Assembly: GCF_052056295.1 (NCBI RefSeq)
Contig: NZ_CP182493.1
Span: 3,348,001-3,412,000, forward strand
Direction of reading: 5' to 3'
Origin: Catenovulum sp052056295
Lineage (GTDB): Bacteria; Pseudomonadota; Gammaproteobacteria; Enterobacterales; Alteromonadaceae
Length of the DNA stretch: 64,000 nt
Both the position numbers and the translations under genes were made by a program. Shown piece by piece: positions 18,206 to 26,117 of this stretch (its first letter is position 1; every line of letters starts with the position of its first letter). The notes below the pieces were generated by a model. That model was not told the DNA's origin, searched no databases, and saw nothing but the letters and a program-made list of their open reading frames with translations.

Positions 18206-18232
18206 TTGCCCTTCCCACCAATATGCTATACT
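18206..18232 (+). promoter_or_regulatory. Candidate sigma-70-like extended -10 promoter of flagellin
   Basis: TGCTATACT (TATACT at 18227-18232 with an extended -10 TG) lies about 48 bases upstream of the flagellin start, with TTGCCC at 18206-18211 only 15 bases away. No clear sigma-28 (TAAAGTTT/GCCGATAA) site is visible, which would be the usual flagellin promoter. A GTACAA/TTGTAC inverted pair (18233-18238 and about 18262-18267) lies between it and the gene. Confidence 0.35.
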
Positions 18233-18280
18233 GTACAAATATTATCCACTTGATGTTTAAGTTGTACAAAGGATACGGTC

Positions 18281-19087
18281 ATGGCGATTAATAATGTCTC
18301 TTCAGGTTCAAACAGTTTCTTTTTGGATCAAATTCAGCGTAAGCAAGATGATAATTTAGAGAAACTAGCCTCGGGTAAAAAAGTAAATAAAGCGGCTGAT
18401 GCAGCTGCGGCTCAACAGATTATTGAGCGTTTATCTTCTGAATCAAATGCTTATCAGCAGTCTATTCGTAATGCTTACGATGGTATTTCGTTATCTCAAG
18501 TTGCAGATGGTGCTTTGCAGGGCATTAATGACGATGCGCAGCGCATTCGTGAGTTAACTCAGCAAGCCGGTAGTGGTATTTTAACTGATGCTGATCGCAA
18601 AGCCATTCAATCTGAAATTTCTGGTTTGCAGCAAAACATTCAAGACACCATTAACAACACCGAGTTTAACGGTAAGTCCTTGTTCACTGAAGATAGTGAG
18701 TTTTCATTCCTAGTAGGCTCGGGTGCGGGGCAATCACGTTCGGTTAACACTAGTGATTTATCTTCTGACTTAAATGCTGTATTTAATATTGATGTAACTG
18801 TTGCGGGTGGTGTTGATTCAGCGTTGCAAACTTTGGATGATGCAATTGGCACTATTGGTGAACAGCGTGGTGATTTAGGCGCTACGCAAAATGCATTTCA
18901 ATCGTCTATCAATAATTTGTCGACGACTAACGAAAATGTGCAAGCTGCACGTAGCCGTTTGCAAGATACTGATTTTGCACAAGCAACAGCTGATAAAGCC
19001 GCGAACGATATCTTGTCGCAAAGCACTAGCGCAGTTGCGGTGCAAGCTCGCCAGAGTCAGCAGTCGGTTTTAAGTCTGTTAAGCTAG
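18281..19087 (+). CDS. Flagellin
   Basis: A 268-residue flagellin with the conserved N-terminal D0/D1 helices (LEKLASGKKVNKAADAAAA, then IRNAYDGISLSQVADGAL) and C-terminal D1/D0 (ENVQAARSRLQDTDFAQA and SAVAVQARQSQQSVLSLL). The variable D2/D3 part is reduced to roughly residues 140-180, so the filament would be thin. The start MAINNVSSGSNSFFLDQ differs from the common MxxxVNTNxxSLxAQ, which suggests a divergent flagellin type. AAGGA precedes the ATG. Position directly after the glycosylation island makes it the likely acceptor for Maf; several Ser/Thr lie in the exposed part. A strong terminator follows. Confidence 0.9.
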   Translation: MAINNVSSGSNSFFLDQIQRKQDDNLEKLASGKKVNKAADAAAAQQIIERLSSESNAYQQSIRNAYDGISLSQVADGALQGINDDAQRIRELTQQAGSGILTDADRKAIQSEISGLQQNIQDTINNTEFNGKSLFTEDSEFSFLVGSGAGQSRSVNTSDLSSDLNAVFNIDVTVAGGVDSALQTLDDAIGTIGEQRGDLGATQNAFQSSINNLSTTNENVQAARSRLQDTDFAQATADKAANDILSQSTSAVAVQARQSQQSVLSLLS

Positions 19088-19143
19088 CCGAGTTTAGTAA
19101 GCTAATTTTTAGCGACTACTGATAGTCTAAAGTTTTTGTTAAG

Positions 19144-19180
19144 ATGGCGGTGTACTTAAATTGAGTACACCGCCATTTTT
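19144..19180 (+). terminator. Rho-independent terminator after flagellin
   Basis: A perfect 12-bp stem, ATGGCGGTGTAC (19144-19155) with GTACACCGCCAT (19165-19176), loop of 9 bases, followed by a T run. It ends the flagellin transcript 57 bases after the stop. Confidence 0.9.
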
Positions 19181-19189
19181 GTTTGTATT

Positions 19190-19388
19190 TAACCTGAACT
19201 CTGGATAACAAATTAGCTAATGTTTTGTAATTTATAACAAAGTTTATTCATAAGTATTTTAGGGAGATAGTTATTCTTAGAGCAAGGCGAATTTACGTAC
19301 GTAATAGCTGGCTATTACTAGTGAATTCAACGCAGCTGTAAGGATAAATAGCCCCTAGAAAGCAAGTTGTTATCCAGAGTTCAGGTTA
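19190..19388. mobile_element. MITE-like element with 22-bp perfect terminal inverted repeats
   Basis: The 199-bp segment begins TAACCTGAACTC (19190) and ends with the exact reverse complement GAGTTCAGGTTA (to 19388); the inverted repeats match over 22 bp. If the outer TA on each side is a target duplication, the repeats proper are 20 bp. Inside is a second hairpin with GTAATAG and CTATTAC arms around 19300. No coding sequence is present. This is the structure of a non-autonomous miniature element; the mobilising transposase is not in the window. It lies only 33 bases upstream of uvrC. Confidence 0.75.
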
Positions 19389-19420
19389 TTTAAAGTTCAG
19401 GTACGGTCGTAACTATTTGC

Positions 19421-21253
19421 ATGACTTCTTTATTTGATTCCGCCGCATTTTTAAAAAATTTAACTAATCAGCCTGGGGTTTATCGTATGTATAACGATAA
19501 TCAGCAGGTTATTTATGTTGGTAAAGCTAAAGATTTAAAAAAACGTGTTAGTTCGTATTTTCGTGCTAATCAAACTAGCCAAAAAACCATAGCCTTGGTT
19601 AGGCAAATTGCCAATATTGAAGTCACTGTCACACATACTGAAACAGAAGCGCTGATTTTAGAAAATAATCTAATTAAGCAGTATTTACCTAAATACAATA
19701 TTTTATTGCGTGATGATAAAAGTTATCCGTATATTTTTTTATCTGGGCATAAACATCCGCGTTTGGCTTTTCATCGTGGGCCAAAAAAAGAAAAGGGCCA
19801 ATATTTTGGGCCTTATCCATCCGGTGGGGCAGTGCGTGAGAGTTTGCGTATTATGCAAAAAGTTTTTCCGGTTCGCCAATGTGAAGATACTTATTACCAA
19901 GCGCGCAGTCGTCCTTGTTTGCAGCACCAGTTAAAGCGGTGTTTAGCACCTTGTGTTGAAGGGTATGTTGAAGATATTGATTACACCCAGCAAGTTAATT
20001 TAGTTAAGTTGTTTTTGCAGGGGCGTAATCAAGAAGTGGTTACTCAGTTGGTTGATAAAATGGATGCTGCCAGCCAAAACTTGGCTTTTGAACAAGCTGC
20101 TATGTATCGAGACCAATTAACTGCGCTTAAAAAGGTTAGAGAAACTCAATCAGTTAGTGGTGACCATGATTCATTAGATATTTTAGGTTTTGCCAGTCAA
20201 CATGGGGTTGTGTGTATTCACTTACTGGTTGTGCGTGATGGCAAAGTGCTTGGCAGTAAAAGTTATTATCCGAAAACGCCAAAAAATTCTGAAAATGAAG
20301 AGATTTTAACTTCGTTTGTTGCTCAGTATTATTTAAATCAAACATCTGAACGAACGCCAGCTAAAGAGTTATTGATCCCATTTAAGTTAACTGAGCAAGT
20401 GGGTTTGCAGCATGCCATAGAACAATTACATGAAACAAAAGTTGAATTAAAAGTGCCGACGCGCGGTGAACGTTTACGTTATTTAAAGCTTGCGCAAACT
20501 AATGCTGAAAATGCGGTTTCAACTAAGTTGAGTGAGTCTTTATCTATGCAGCGCCGGTTTGAAGCTTTGGATATGTTATTGGAATTGCCAGAGCCCATTC
20601 AGCGTATGGAGTGTTTTGATATCAGCCATACTATGGGGCAACAAACGGTCGCATCCTGCGTGGTGTTTAACCGTAATGGACCAATGAAAACCGATTATCG
20701 CAAATACAATATCACGGGTATTACTCCAGGGGATGATTATGCGGCTATGGCGCAGGTGTTGTCGCGTAGGTACAAATCACCTCAACCGGAAGATAAAATA
20801 CCAGACATTATTTTTATCGACGGTGGTAAAGGTCAACTTGCACAAGCGGAGAATTATTTTGTTGATTGGCCACAAAAAATGCCCTTGTTAATTGGTGTTG
20901 CTAAAGGCACAAGTAGAAAACCCGGGTTAGAAACGTTAATTTTGGCTGGTAGTCATCAAATACTGAATGTTGAATCGCATTCGCCTGCGCTGCATTTGAT
21001 TCAGCATATTCGTGACGAGTCGCATAGGTTTGCGATTACTGGTCACAGAGCAAGGCGGCAAAAGGTTAAAACAACCTCGTCTTTGGAAGGAATCGCCGGT
21101 GTCGGGCCGAAAAAACGTCAGAATTTACTTAAATATCTGGGTGGTATGCAAGAGGTTAAAAACGCCAGTATTGATGATATCGCAAAAGTACCGGGGTTCA
21201 GCTTGCAGCTAGCTGAAACGGTTTTTTACCATTTGCATGAGAAAAGCGACTAA
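19421..21253 (+). CDS. uvrC: Excinuclease ABC subunit C
   Basis: A 610-residue protein of the usual length. It makes the dual incisions of nucleotide excision repair with UvrA and UvrB. The N-terminal GIY-YIG nuclease begins GVYRMYNDNQQVIYVGKA (residues 18-35), a UVR (UvrB-binding) motif lies near 205-240 (LAFEQAAMYRDQL), the RNase H-like nuclease domain has ECFDISHTMG and FIDGGKGQL, and tandem helix-hairpin-helix motifs end the protein (GIAGVGPKKRQNLLKYL). The order uvrC-pgsA-tRNAs is conserved in gammaproteobacteria; the uvrY/gacA gene often found upstream is absent here, replaced by the MITE-like element and flagellin. Confidence 0.97.
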   Translation: MTSLFDSAAFLKNLTNQPGVYRMYNDNQQVIYVGKAKDLKKRVSSYFRANQTSQKTIALVRQIANIEVTVTHTETEALILENNLIKQYLPKYNILLRDDKSYPYIFLSGHKHPRLAFHRGPKKEKGQYFGPYPSGGAVRESLRIMQKVFPVRQCEDTYYQARSRPCLQHQLKRCLAPCVEGYVEDIDYTQQVNLVKLFLQGRNQEVVTQLVDKMDAASQNLAFEQAAMYRDQLTALKKVRETQSVSGDHDSLDILGFASQHGVVCIHLLVVRDGKVLGSKSYYPKTPKNSENEEILTSFVAQYYLNQTSERTPAKELLIPFKLTEQVGLQHAIEQLHETKVELKVPTRGERLRYLKLAQTNAENAVSTKLSESLSMQRRFEALDMLLELPEPIQRMECFDISHTMGQQTVASCVVFNRNGPMKTDYRKYNITGITPGDDYAAMAQVLSRRYKSPQPEDKIPDIIFIDGGKGQLAQAENYFVDWPQKMPLLIGVAKGTSRKPGLETLILAGSHQILNVESHSPALHLIQHIRDESHRFAITGHRARRQKVKTTSSLEGIAGVGPKKRQNLLKYLGGMQEVKNASIDDIAKVPGFSLQLAETVFYHLHEKSD

Positions 21254-21332
21254 CAAAAGCCTACAATTAATGCGACAATAACTGAAACGTTTAAATATTA
21301 ACTTTAATTAACTTTGCGTGAAGTATTAACGA

Positions 21333-21881
21333 ATGTGGAACATACCCAATATTCTGACTGTTTTTAGAATAGTTTTAATTCCTTTTTTTGTACTGTGTTT
21401 TTATTTACCTGTGGCTTGGGGTCATTTATTGGCTGCGTTTTTATTTGCCGTTGCAGGATTCACAGATTGGTTGGACGGATATTTAGCTAGGCGTTGGCAA
21501 CAAAGTACCCCTTTTGGTGCTTTTTTAGATCCAGTAGCAGATAAGTTGATGGTTGCCACCGCGTTAGGCTTAATAGTAGAGCATTACAGCGTGTTTTGGA
21601 TAACTTTACCTGCCGTGGTTATGGTTGGCAGAGAAATCTTGATATCGGCGCTTAGAGAGTGGATGGCAGAAGTAGGCAAGCGGGCGCATGTGCAAGTGTC
21701 GAATATTGGTAAATTTAAAACTTTTGCGCAAATGGCGGCAATTGTTGGTTTATTAATTTTTCAAACAGGGTCGTTTTTTTACGTTTCGGTCGCACTTTTA
21801 TATATAGCTGTCATCTTAACTTTCTGGTCTATGATGGTGTATTTACGTGCCGCTTGGCCAAGTTTAACGCAAATCCATTAA
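21333..21881 (+). CDS. pgsA: CDP-diacylglycerol-glycerol-3-phosphate 3-phosphatidyltransferase
   Basis: A 182-residue integral membrane enzyme that makes phosphatidylglycerophosphate, the first committed step to phosphatidylglycerol and cardiolipin. The CDP-alcohol phosphotransferase signature is complete: DWLDGYLARRW then FGAFLDPVADK (pattern DGx2ARx8Gx3Dx3D). Several hydrophobic helices span the protein. It starts 80 bases after uvrC. Confidence 0.97.
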   Translation: MWNIPNILTVFRIVLIPFFVLCFYLPVAWGHLLAAFLFAVAGFTDWLDGYLARRWQQSTPFGAFLDPVADKLMVATALGLIVEHYSVFWITLPAVVMVGREILISALREWMAEVGKRAHVQVSNIGKFKTFAQMAAIVGLLIFQTGSFFYVSVALLYIAVILTFWSMMVYLRAAWPSLTQIH

Positions 21882-21938
21882 AAATTGACCACATTCGCTT
21901 GTTTATTGAGCGGTTAGAAAAAAGATTTAAATAAACAG

Positions 21939-21966
21939 TTGACTCGTTCCTAATACTTTGTAAAAT
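21939..21966 (+). promoter_or_regulatory. Sigma-70 promoter of the tRNA array
   Basis: TTGACT (21939-21944), a 16-base spacer and TAAAAT (21961-21966), followed by a GC-rich GCGCCTC that looks like the discriminator of stringently controlled stable-RNA promoters. It lies about 50 bases before the first tRNA. Confidence 0.75.
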
Positions 21967-22018
21967 GCGCCTCGTTTTCGGGAGTTATGAAAGAAACATG
22001 ACATAACTTCAGTGAGAT

Positions 22019-22094
22019 GCGGCTGTAGCTCAGTTGGTAGAGCACAACCTTGCCAAGGTTGGGGTCACGAGTTCGAGTCTCGTTAGCCGCTCCA
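22019..22094 (+). tRNA. tRNA-Gly (GCC), copy 1
   Basis: 76 bases with encoded CCA. Acceptor stem GCGGCTG with TAGCCGC, anticodon loop TTGCCAA (anticodon GCC), TTCGAGT T-loop. First of three apparently identical tRNA-Gly genes in the array. Confidence 0.97.
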
Positions 22095-22101
22095 AAAGTG
22101 C

Positions 22102-22175
22102 GGCGGGTTGGCAGAGTGGCCATGCAGCGGATTGCAAATCCGTCTACCTCGGTTCGACTCCGGGACCCGCCTCCA
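22102..22175 (+). tRNA. tRNA-Cys (GCA)
   Basis: 74 bases with encoded CCA. Acceptor GGCGGGT with ACCCGCC, anticodon loop TTGCAAA (anticodon GCA), T-loop TTCGACT. Seven bases after tRNA-Gly, as in the glyW-cysT-leuZ operon of enterics. Confidence 0.97.
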
Positions 22176-22205
22176 TTAAACGAAAACATGTTAGATAAAG
22201 TGTCT

Positions 22206-22292
22206 GCCCGGGTGGTGGAATTGGTAGACACAAGGGATTTAAAATCCCTCGCTGGTAACAGCGTGCCGGTTCAAGTCCGGCCCCGGGCACCA
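22206..22292 (+). tRNA. tRNA-Leu (TAA), copy 1
   Basis: 87 bases with a long variable arm (class II) and encoded CCA. Acceptor GCCCGGG with CCCGGGC, anticodon loop TTTAAAA (anticodon TAA). Confidence 0.97.
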
Positions 22293-22318
22293 ATTTTTAT
22301 TTGCACTTTATTATGAGT

Positions 22319-22394
22319 GCGGCTGTAGCTCAGTTGGTAGAGCACAACCTTGCCAAGGTTGGGGTCACGAGTTCGAGTCTCGTTAGCCGCTCCA
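22319..22394 (+). tRNA. tRNA-Gly (GCC), copy 2
   Basis: 76 bases, same sequence as the copy at 22019 by eye, with encoded CCA and GCC anticodon. The preceding six bases differ, so only the gene itself was duplicated or homogenised. Confidence 0.97.
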
Positions 22395-22422
22395 AATTGT
22401 TAGTTTTACATTGTTTTATTAT

Positions 22423-22498
22423 GCGGCTGTAGCTCAGTTGGTAGAGCACAACCTTGCCAAGGTTGGGGTCACGAGTTCGAGTCTCGTTAGCCGCTCCA
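22423..22498 (+). tRNA. tRNA-Gly (GCC), copy 3
   Basis: 76 bases, same sequence as the two earlier tRNA-Gly genes by eye, GCC anticodon, encoded CCA. Confidence 0.97.
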
Positions 22499-22540
22499 AA
22501 ATCTTGATTATATGAACTTATGTTTGTGTAATTCGTGTCT

Positions 22541-22627
22541 GCCCGGGTGGTGGAATTGGTAGACACAAGGGATTTAAAATCCCTCGCTGGTAACAGCGTG
22601 CCGGTTCAAGTCCGGCCCCGGGCACCA
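22541..22627 (+). tRNA. tRNA-Leu (TAA), copy 2
   Basis: 87 bases, same sequence as the copy at 22206 by eye; even the preceding GTGTCT is shared, pointing to a Gly-Leu segment duplication. Its CCA end overlaps a CATTCTTA/TAAGAATG hairpin (22626-22645) that may act in 3' end formation. Confidence 0.97.
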
Positions 22628-22950
22628 TTCTTACTACTAAGAATGCTTCAAAATATACTCTTTATTACCTTTTAATTCGGCTAGCTTCTTAGTCACCCTA
22701 TCTATTCAAAACTATTTCGCTGACTCGTTTGTCATTACTGCCGCATGCGGATAGTTATTCATCTATTAAGGTGTTTTTATCCTTCTATATGGCTTGCTAT
22801 TAGTAGAAAAAACAATATGCAGGGATGGGTATGTTGAGCATTTTAATTACGCGCAGTTGAGGTAGTTTAAACCGAAAAACAGAATAACCTGTTTATTTGG
22901 TGGGGTAGAAGGGAGTAGTGTGTGTAAGTGGTTGTTATTTTTGGCTGGGG
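22628..22950. other. Intergenic stretch without a recognised gene
   Basis: About 320 bases between the last tRNA and bfd. Apart from the CATTCTTA/TAAGAATG hairpin at its left edge nothing recognisable is seen: no good reading frame, no strong repeat. Bfd is on the opposite strand and ends at its right edge. Confidence 0.5.
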
Positions 22951-23160
22951 TTATGCAAAAGCTGCAATCAATAAATCGTTGTCTTCAATTTTGTGTTTTG
23001 GTTGTGCTTCACGCAAAATGTTGATCGCTTGTTTACGACATTTCCCACAATCATTTGCGATATCCATTTGTTTGCGTAGCTCAACTAAACTGCTACAGCC
23101 TTTTTCTGCTGCTGCAATTATGTCTTTATCAGTGATGCCATTACATAAACAAACGAACAT
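22951..23160 (-). CDS. bfd: Bacterioferritin-associated ferredoxin
   Basis: A 69-residue protein with the Bfd [2Fe-2S] pattern: MFVCLCNGITD (Cys4, Cys6) and CGKCRKQA (Cys38, Cys41). Bfd reduces ferric iron in bacterioferritin to release it when iron is low. The AT-rich region upstream on its strand (about 23165-23220) is where a Fur site would be expected; a loose GCTAATACGAATATTTC match is visible but not convincing. Confidence 0.93.
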   Translation of the reverse strand: MFVCLCNGITDKDIIAAAEKGCSSLVELRKQMDIANDCGKCRKQAINILREAQPKHKIEDNDLLIAAFA

Positions 23161-23263
23161 ATAGAATATCCTCTACAAAATATAGCTATATTATAAATGA
23201 GAAATATTCGTATTAGCAACTATGTTTTTAGATCTTTTCATAAAAAATAGTTGAGTTCTGCCC

Positions 23264-23291
23264 TTGGTTTTTATTCATTCGCCTATATACT
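23264..23291 (+). promoter_or_regulatory. Candidate sigma-70 promoter of the peroxiredoxin gene
   Basis: TTGGTT (23264-23269), 16-base spacer, TATACT (23286-23291), about 75 bases upstream of the start codon. No clear OxyR site was recognised. Confidence 0.5.
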
Positions 23292-23366
23292 CATTTCCAG
23301 TTATCGAATAATCATATTTATTCGCGGTGTATATTCACGTTCACAATAATATAAATGGAGAATGTT

Positions 23367-23972
23367 ATGTCTGTATTAGTAGGCCGTCCGGCTCCTGATT
23401 TCACAGCTGCTGCAGTTTTAGGTAATGGCGAAATCGTTGATAGCTTTACTTTAAGCGAAGCAATCAAAGGTAAAAAAGCAGTTATCTTTTTCTATCCTTT
23501 AGACTTCACTTTCGTATGTCCTTCAGAGTTAATCGCTTTCGACAAGCGTTTTGCTGAGTTCCAAAAACGTGGTGTTGAAGTTATCGGTGTTTCTATCGAT
23601 TCTCAATTCTCTCACAACGCATGGCGTAACACTCCAGTTAACCAAGGTGGTATTGGTGAAGTACAATACACTTTAGTTGCTGACGTTAAACATGAAATCT
23701 GTCAAGCATACGACGTTGAGCACCCAGAAGCTGGTGTTGCTTTCCGTGGTTCTTTCTTAATTGACGAAGAAGGTAACGTACGTCACCAAGTAGTTAACGA
23801 TTTACCATTAGGTCGTAACGTAGACGAAATGTTACGTATGGTTGACGCTTTAGCATTCCACCAAGAGCACGGTGAAGTTTGTCCTGCTGGTTGGAATCAA
23901 GGTGACAAAGGTATGGACGCTAGCCCTTCAGGTGTTGCTTCTTACCTTTCTGAGAACGCTGACAAGCTATAA
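23367..23972 (+). CDS. Typical 2-Cys peroxiredoxin (AhpC/Prx1 type)
   Basis: 201 residues from ATG 23367; an ATG at 23355 lies within the ribosome-binding stretch ATGGAGAATG and is rejected. The enzyme reduces hydrogen peroxide and organic peroxides. DFTFVCPSELIAF has the peroxidatic Cys near residue 50 and GEVCPAGW the resolving Cys near 170; the GG(I/L)G and C-terminal extension typical of robust/sensitive Prx1 are present (QGGIGEVQY). Codon use is strongly biased to one set of codons, as expected for an abundant protein. Monocistronic: own promoter upstream, terminator downstream. Confidence 0.93.
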   Translation: MSVLVGRPAPDFTAAAVLGNGEIVDSFTLSEAIKGKKAVIFFYPLDFTFVCPSELIAFDKRFAEFQKRGVEVIGVSIDSQFSHNAWRNTPVNQGGIGEVQYTLVADVKHEICQAYDVEHPEAGVAFRGSFLIDEEGNVRHQVVNDLPLGRNVDEMLRMVDALAFHQEHGEVCPAGWNQGDKGMDASPSGVASYLSENADKL

Positions 23973-24000
23973 TCGAATTTTCAATAATTTGATTTATCAA

Positions 24001-24024
24001 AAGCCGGTTTATACCGGCTTTTTT
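24001..24024 (+). terminator. Rho-independent terminator after peroxiredoxin gene
   Basis: AAGCCGG (24001-24007), loop TTTATA, CCGGCTT (24014-24020) followed by TTTT. Begins 28 bases after the stop. Confidence 0.9.
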
Positions 24025-24054
24025 CGTTTTTGGGGGAGTGCAACAAAGCCCATT

Positions 24055-24320
24055 CTCAGCATAATTTTCTAAAATCGCTGTAAACCCAATCCCTGGGCGC
24101 TCCCAAACGTCATCCAAGACGTTTGAAGTTTTAGGAAATTAGCATGTGAATAGGCTTTCATCTGACATATTTATCTTCGACGAATATTCAGAGACTGTGT
24201 TGCTGAAAAGGTGGATGGGTGTGTTGCGAATAAAACTTCACAAGATAGGGATATCTTGTGTGAGCGGCTCATGGATGAGTTCAAAGCGTTTTTATGAGTG
24301 ATACCCCATTTACCTTTGAA
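24055..24320. repeat. Dispersed structured repeat, copy 1
   Basis: Occupies the gap between the peroxiredoxin and rnt genes. It has a palindromic left module (CATAATTTTCTAAAA near 24060 against TTTTAGGAAATTAGCATG near 24130, enclosing the hairpin CAAACGTC / GACGTTTG, 24104-24125), and a right module with two more hairpins: CACAAGATA, loop GGGA, TATCTTGTG (24239-24260) and CTCA, loop TGGA, TGAG (24268-24279), then AGCGTTTTTATGAGTGATACCCC in pieces. A second copy lies at 63576-63870 with the same order of modules and compensatory changes in the right-hand stems. No coding sequence. Confidence 0.7.
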
Positions 24321-24366
24321 CTTCTCTGCCACGAGCTAATTAAGCGATATAAAATTTTTAAAAACT

Positions 24367-25008
24367 TTATTTATCCGTAGCGGCTTCTTCAGGCTCTTGC
24401 CAACCACCTAAACTTTTCCACTTATTCACCATATAACAAAAAAGCTCTGCAGTTTTTTGTGTATCGTATAAAGCCGAATGCGCTTCTTTATTGTCAAACT
24501 CAATACCCGCAGCTTTACAGGCTTTCACCAACACAGTTTGTCCTAAAGTTAAACCGGCTAAACTTGTGGTATCAAAAGATACAAAAGGATGTAACGGACT
24601 ACGTTTAATGTTCGCTCGGGCAATTGCTGCGTTAACAAAACCCATATCAAAAGCCGAATTATGTGCAACCATAACTGAACGTTGGCAATTGTAGTGTTTT
24701 TGGCGCTTGCGAATTTGTTTAAAAATTTCTTGCAGCGCAGTTCGCTCATCCACAGCTGCTCTGAGTGGATTGCTCGGGTCTATACCATTAAACTCTAACG
24801 CTGATTGTTCCAATACCGAACCTTCAAATGGCTCAATATTAAACTGAATGGTTTCACCGCAATAAAACTCACCATCGTCATTCATCTCGGTTAAAGTTGC
24901 AGCAATTTCTAATAAGGCGTTTTTCTGTGGATCAAAACCAGCAGTTTCAACGTCAATAACAACAGGGTAATACCCACGAAATCTATTTTTTAGCTGTGCA
25001 TGTGGCAT
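24367..25008 (-). CDS. rnt: Ribonuclease T
   Basis: A 213-residue DEDDh 3'-5' exoribonuclease that trims tRNA and other stable RNA 3' ends. VVIDVETAGFD (Asp19, Glu21), VMVAHNSAFDMGF (Exo II Asp) and AHSALYDTQKTAELF (Exo III His and Asp) are intact. Length fits the family (about 215). It is divergent from motY, with 168 bases between them, an arrangement also found in Vibrio. Confidence 0.95.
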   Translation of the reverse strand: MPHAQLKNRFRGYYPVVIDVETAGFDPQKNALLEIAATLTEMNDDGEFYCGETIQFNIEPFEGSVLEQSALEFNGIDPSNPLRAAVDERTALQEIFKQIRKRQKHYNCQRSVMVAHNSAFDMGFVNAAIARANIKRSPLHPFVSFDTTSLAGLTLGQTVLVKACKAAGIEFDNKEAHSALYDTQKTAELFCYMVNKWKSLGGWQEPEEAATDK

Positions 25009-25176
25009 AAAATAAAAACAGGTGCCAATATGGAAAAATTGCTGAGCATTATGCCAGAATTAACTTAGTTGCTCACCCGTTGTATAAAAGTAATTTGGTC
25101 TAAAACTTGCTAAATCATAGGTAATTGTCAGTTTGTCTATGATCAAGTCAAAGTTTTGTCGCTGGAGAAAGGTTAA

Positions 25177-26058
25177 ATGTTAGGTAAAATTGCTCAATTG
25201 GCCGCTATTGTGAGCCTTGGATATGCCGGGCAGGTTTTAGCCGATGTACGGCATTATCAAGCCTCAATTGCCGATTCTAAATGGGTGAACCAACAAAATG
25301 CACGACTCAGCTGCAGTTTAGAGCACCCAATTCCGCGTTATGGCAAAGTGGTCTTTTCTAGCGTTGCAAGCCGCGCAACTAATATGACAGTTAATTTAGA
25401 CATGTTAAAAACACCACATGGTTACGACATGGCCAAAGTATTGTCGGTACCACCCACACATAGAGCCGGTGTACCTAGCCGTGAAATTATTGATATGCAG
25501 CTGTTACAACAATTTGATGGTGAGCTAATTGATAAACCAGCCTGGACTATGTTGTCTGAACTAGAAAAAGGCATGTCGCCAACCTTTTATTATAAAGACT
25601 GGTATAGCGATTTTGATCATATAACTGTTGCTATTAGCTCAGCTAATTTTCACAACGCCTATGAAAGTTTTTTAACTTGTATGGATAACTTACTACCATT
25701 TAACTTCGATGATATCAGTTTAACCGTATTAACATATCAAAGTAATAAAGCTGAACTGACTAAAAATTCAAAAAAACGTTTAGCTATGATAGCTGAATAT
25801 TTAAAACAGGATGCTCAGTTAGATTTAGTTTTACTCGATGGTTTTAGTGATAGTTATGGTGGCCGTTGGCACAACGAACAACTTGCCAAACAAAGAGCTG
25901 AAAATATTCGTAACTTTTTTACTGAAGCTGGGGTAGATGCAAAACGAATAGAAGTAGATAGCTACGGCGAGCGACGCCACATTGCAACTAATCAGAATGT
26001 ATTGGGCCGGGCAAAAAACCGTCGTGTGGTTATTCGTATGGAGCGTGAAATTCAGTAA
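25177..26058 (+). CDS. motY: Sodium-type flagellar motor protein MotY
   Basis: 293 residues, the same length as Vibrio MotY. A signal peptide (IAQLAAIVSLGYAGQVLA, cleaved near residue 22) leads to an N-terminal MotY domain that forms the T-ring under the outer membrane and recruits PomA/PomB stators. The C-terminal OmpA-like peptidoglycan-binding domain starts near residue 185 (LVLLDGFSDSYGG, LAKQRAENIRNFF, GRAKNRRVVIRM). Together with the flagellin this indicates a sodium-driven polar flagellum. GGAGAAAGG precedes the start. Confidence 0.93.
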   Translation: MLGKIAQLAAIVSLGYAGQVLADVRHYQASIADSKWVNQQNARLSCSLEHPIPRYGKVVFSSVASRATNMTVNLDMLKTPHGYDMAKVLSVPPTHRAGVPSREIIDMQLLQQFDGELIDKPAWTMLSELEKGMSPTFYYKDWYSDFDHITVAISSANFHNAYESFLTCMDNLLPFNFDDISLTVLTYQSNKAELTKNSKKRLAMIAEYLKQDAQLDLVLLDGFSDSYGGRWHNEQLAKQRAENIRNFFTEAGVDAKRIEVDSYGERRHIATNQNVLGRAKNRRVVIRMEREIQ

Positions 26059-26117
26059 TACTTCAATGAGCATTAGCCATCATTTAATCGCTAATGCTCC
26101 TAGATATACCCTAGAGG

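Noticed and set aside
21950..22566. ORFs on both strands across the tRNA array
   Set aside because: They overlap six clear tRNA genes and repeat because the tRNAs repeat.
23165..23220. Fur box upstream of bfd
   Set aside because: Only a loose match to the 19-base consensus; AT-rich background makes chance similarity likely.
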